In this document: in pieces, positions 12,261 to 12,334 of the stretch
Layout of the letters: each line of letters begins with the position of its first letter
How positions within the stretch are numbered: the first letter of the stretch is position 1
From: CAZKXU01 sp964556665
GTDB lineage: Bacteria; Bdellovibrionota_C; UBA2361; CAZKXU01
Length of the DNA stretch: 12,334 bases
Assembly (NCBI GenBank): GCA_964556665.1
Contig: CAZKXU010000098.1
Location: 1 to 12,334, forward strand
Reading direction: 5' to 3'
Position numbers and translations under genes: made by a program
Notes under the pieces: generated by a model
What the model saw: only the letters and a program-made list of their open reading frames with translations
Told to the model about the DNA's origin: nothing
The model's database searches: none

Positions 12261-12334
12261 TGCTTCGCCAAATAAGTTTCTCACGTATAGCGCGCAGCGT
12301 TGCCCCAGATTGGCACGCCTCGGAAGGAGGAAAT
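12257..12334. repeat. Family 2 palindromic element, partial copy at window edge
   Basis: From CTAGTGCTTCGCC onward this is nearly identical to the reverse complement of the right arm of the 8788-8973 element, with one small difference in the T-run (TTTCTCACG against TTTTTTCACG). It is cut by the window end. Its first four bases include the TAG stop of the amidase gene. Confidence 0.9.

Overview
The window looks like a chromosomal segment of a Gram-negative, moderately AT-rich bacterium. It carries several lipobox-bearing lipoproteins, signal peptidase II, a cytoplasmic AmpD-type amidase and a minor pilin/pseudopilin cluster. Most starts have no convincing Shine-Dalgarno sequence, and intergenic spaces are occupied by hairpin-forming repeats. 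I cannot name the taxon. A deltaproteobacterial, Bdellovibrio-like or related uncultured lineage is a guess from gene content only. There are no RNA genes, CRISPR arrays or intact insertion sequences.

Left part, all on the minus strand. Region A (2517 down to 58) is a compact four-gene unit: an 83-residue unknown protein with the best ribosome binding site of the window, a two-helix membrane protein with a C-terminal double-CxxC module, a previously uncalled 49-residue single-helix peptide that starts inside its neighbour's stop codon, and a 517-residue protein whose C-terminal third is a divergent CheR-type methyltransferase fold. Region B (5895 down to 2837) is a lipoprotein operon: a WD40-like propeller lipoprotein, lspA (signal peptidase II, which matures lipoproteins), and two paralogous glycine-zipper/coiled-coil lipoproteins, the last with a C-terminal TPR-like part. 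A hairpin repeat inside a larger inverted repeat separates A from B.

Middle part, plus strand (5988-8758). A DEAD-box protein of DeaD/CsdA architecture has lost key residues in motifs I, II, III and VI. It is followed 44 bases later by a protein that fuses a degenerate response-regulator receiver to a HigA-like helix-turn-helix. Both look like former enzyme/switch modules kept as binding or scaffold modules. This pair is the most intriguing part of the window.

Right part, plus strand. Four prepilin-like genes (9133-11560) follow one another with overlaps of 7, 0 and 4 bases, in the order of a GspH-I-J-K or FimT-PilV-W-X set. They are followed by an AmpD-like N-acetylmuramoyl-L-alanine amidase (11745-12260), with a perfect 20-base palindrome just before its start.

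Two repeat families occupy the gaps. Family 1 is a 75-76 base element with ends ACTGGGA/TCCCAGT, three copies (2701, 8998, 11613), with compensatory changes that preserve its hairpins. Family 2 is a 186-base near-palindrome (8788-8973), with a second copy running off the right edge from 12257, whose first bases overlap the amidase stop codon.
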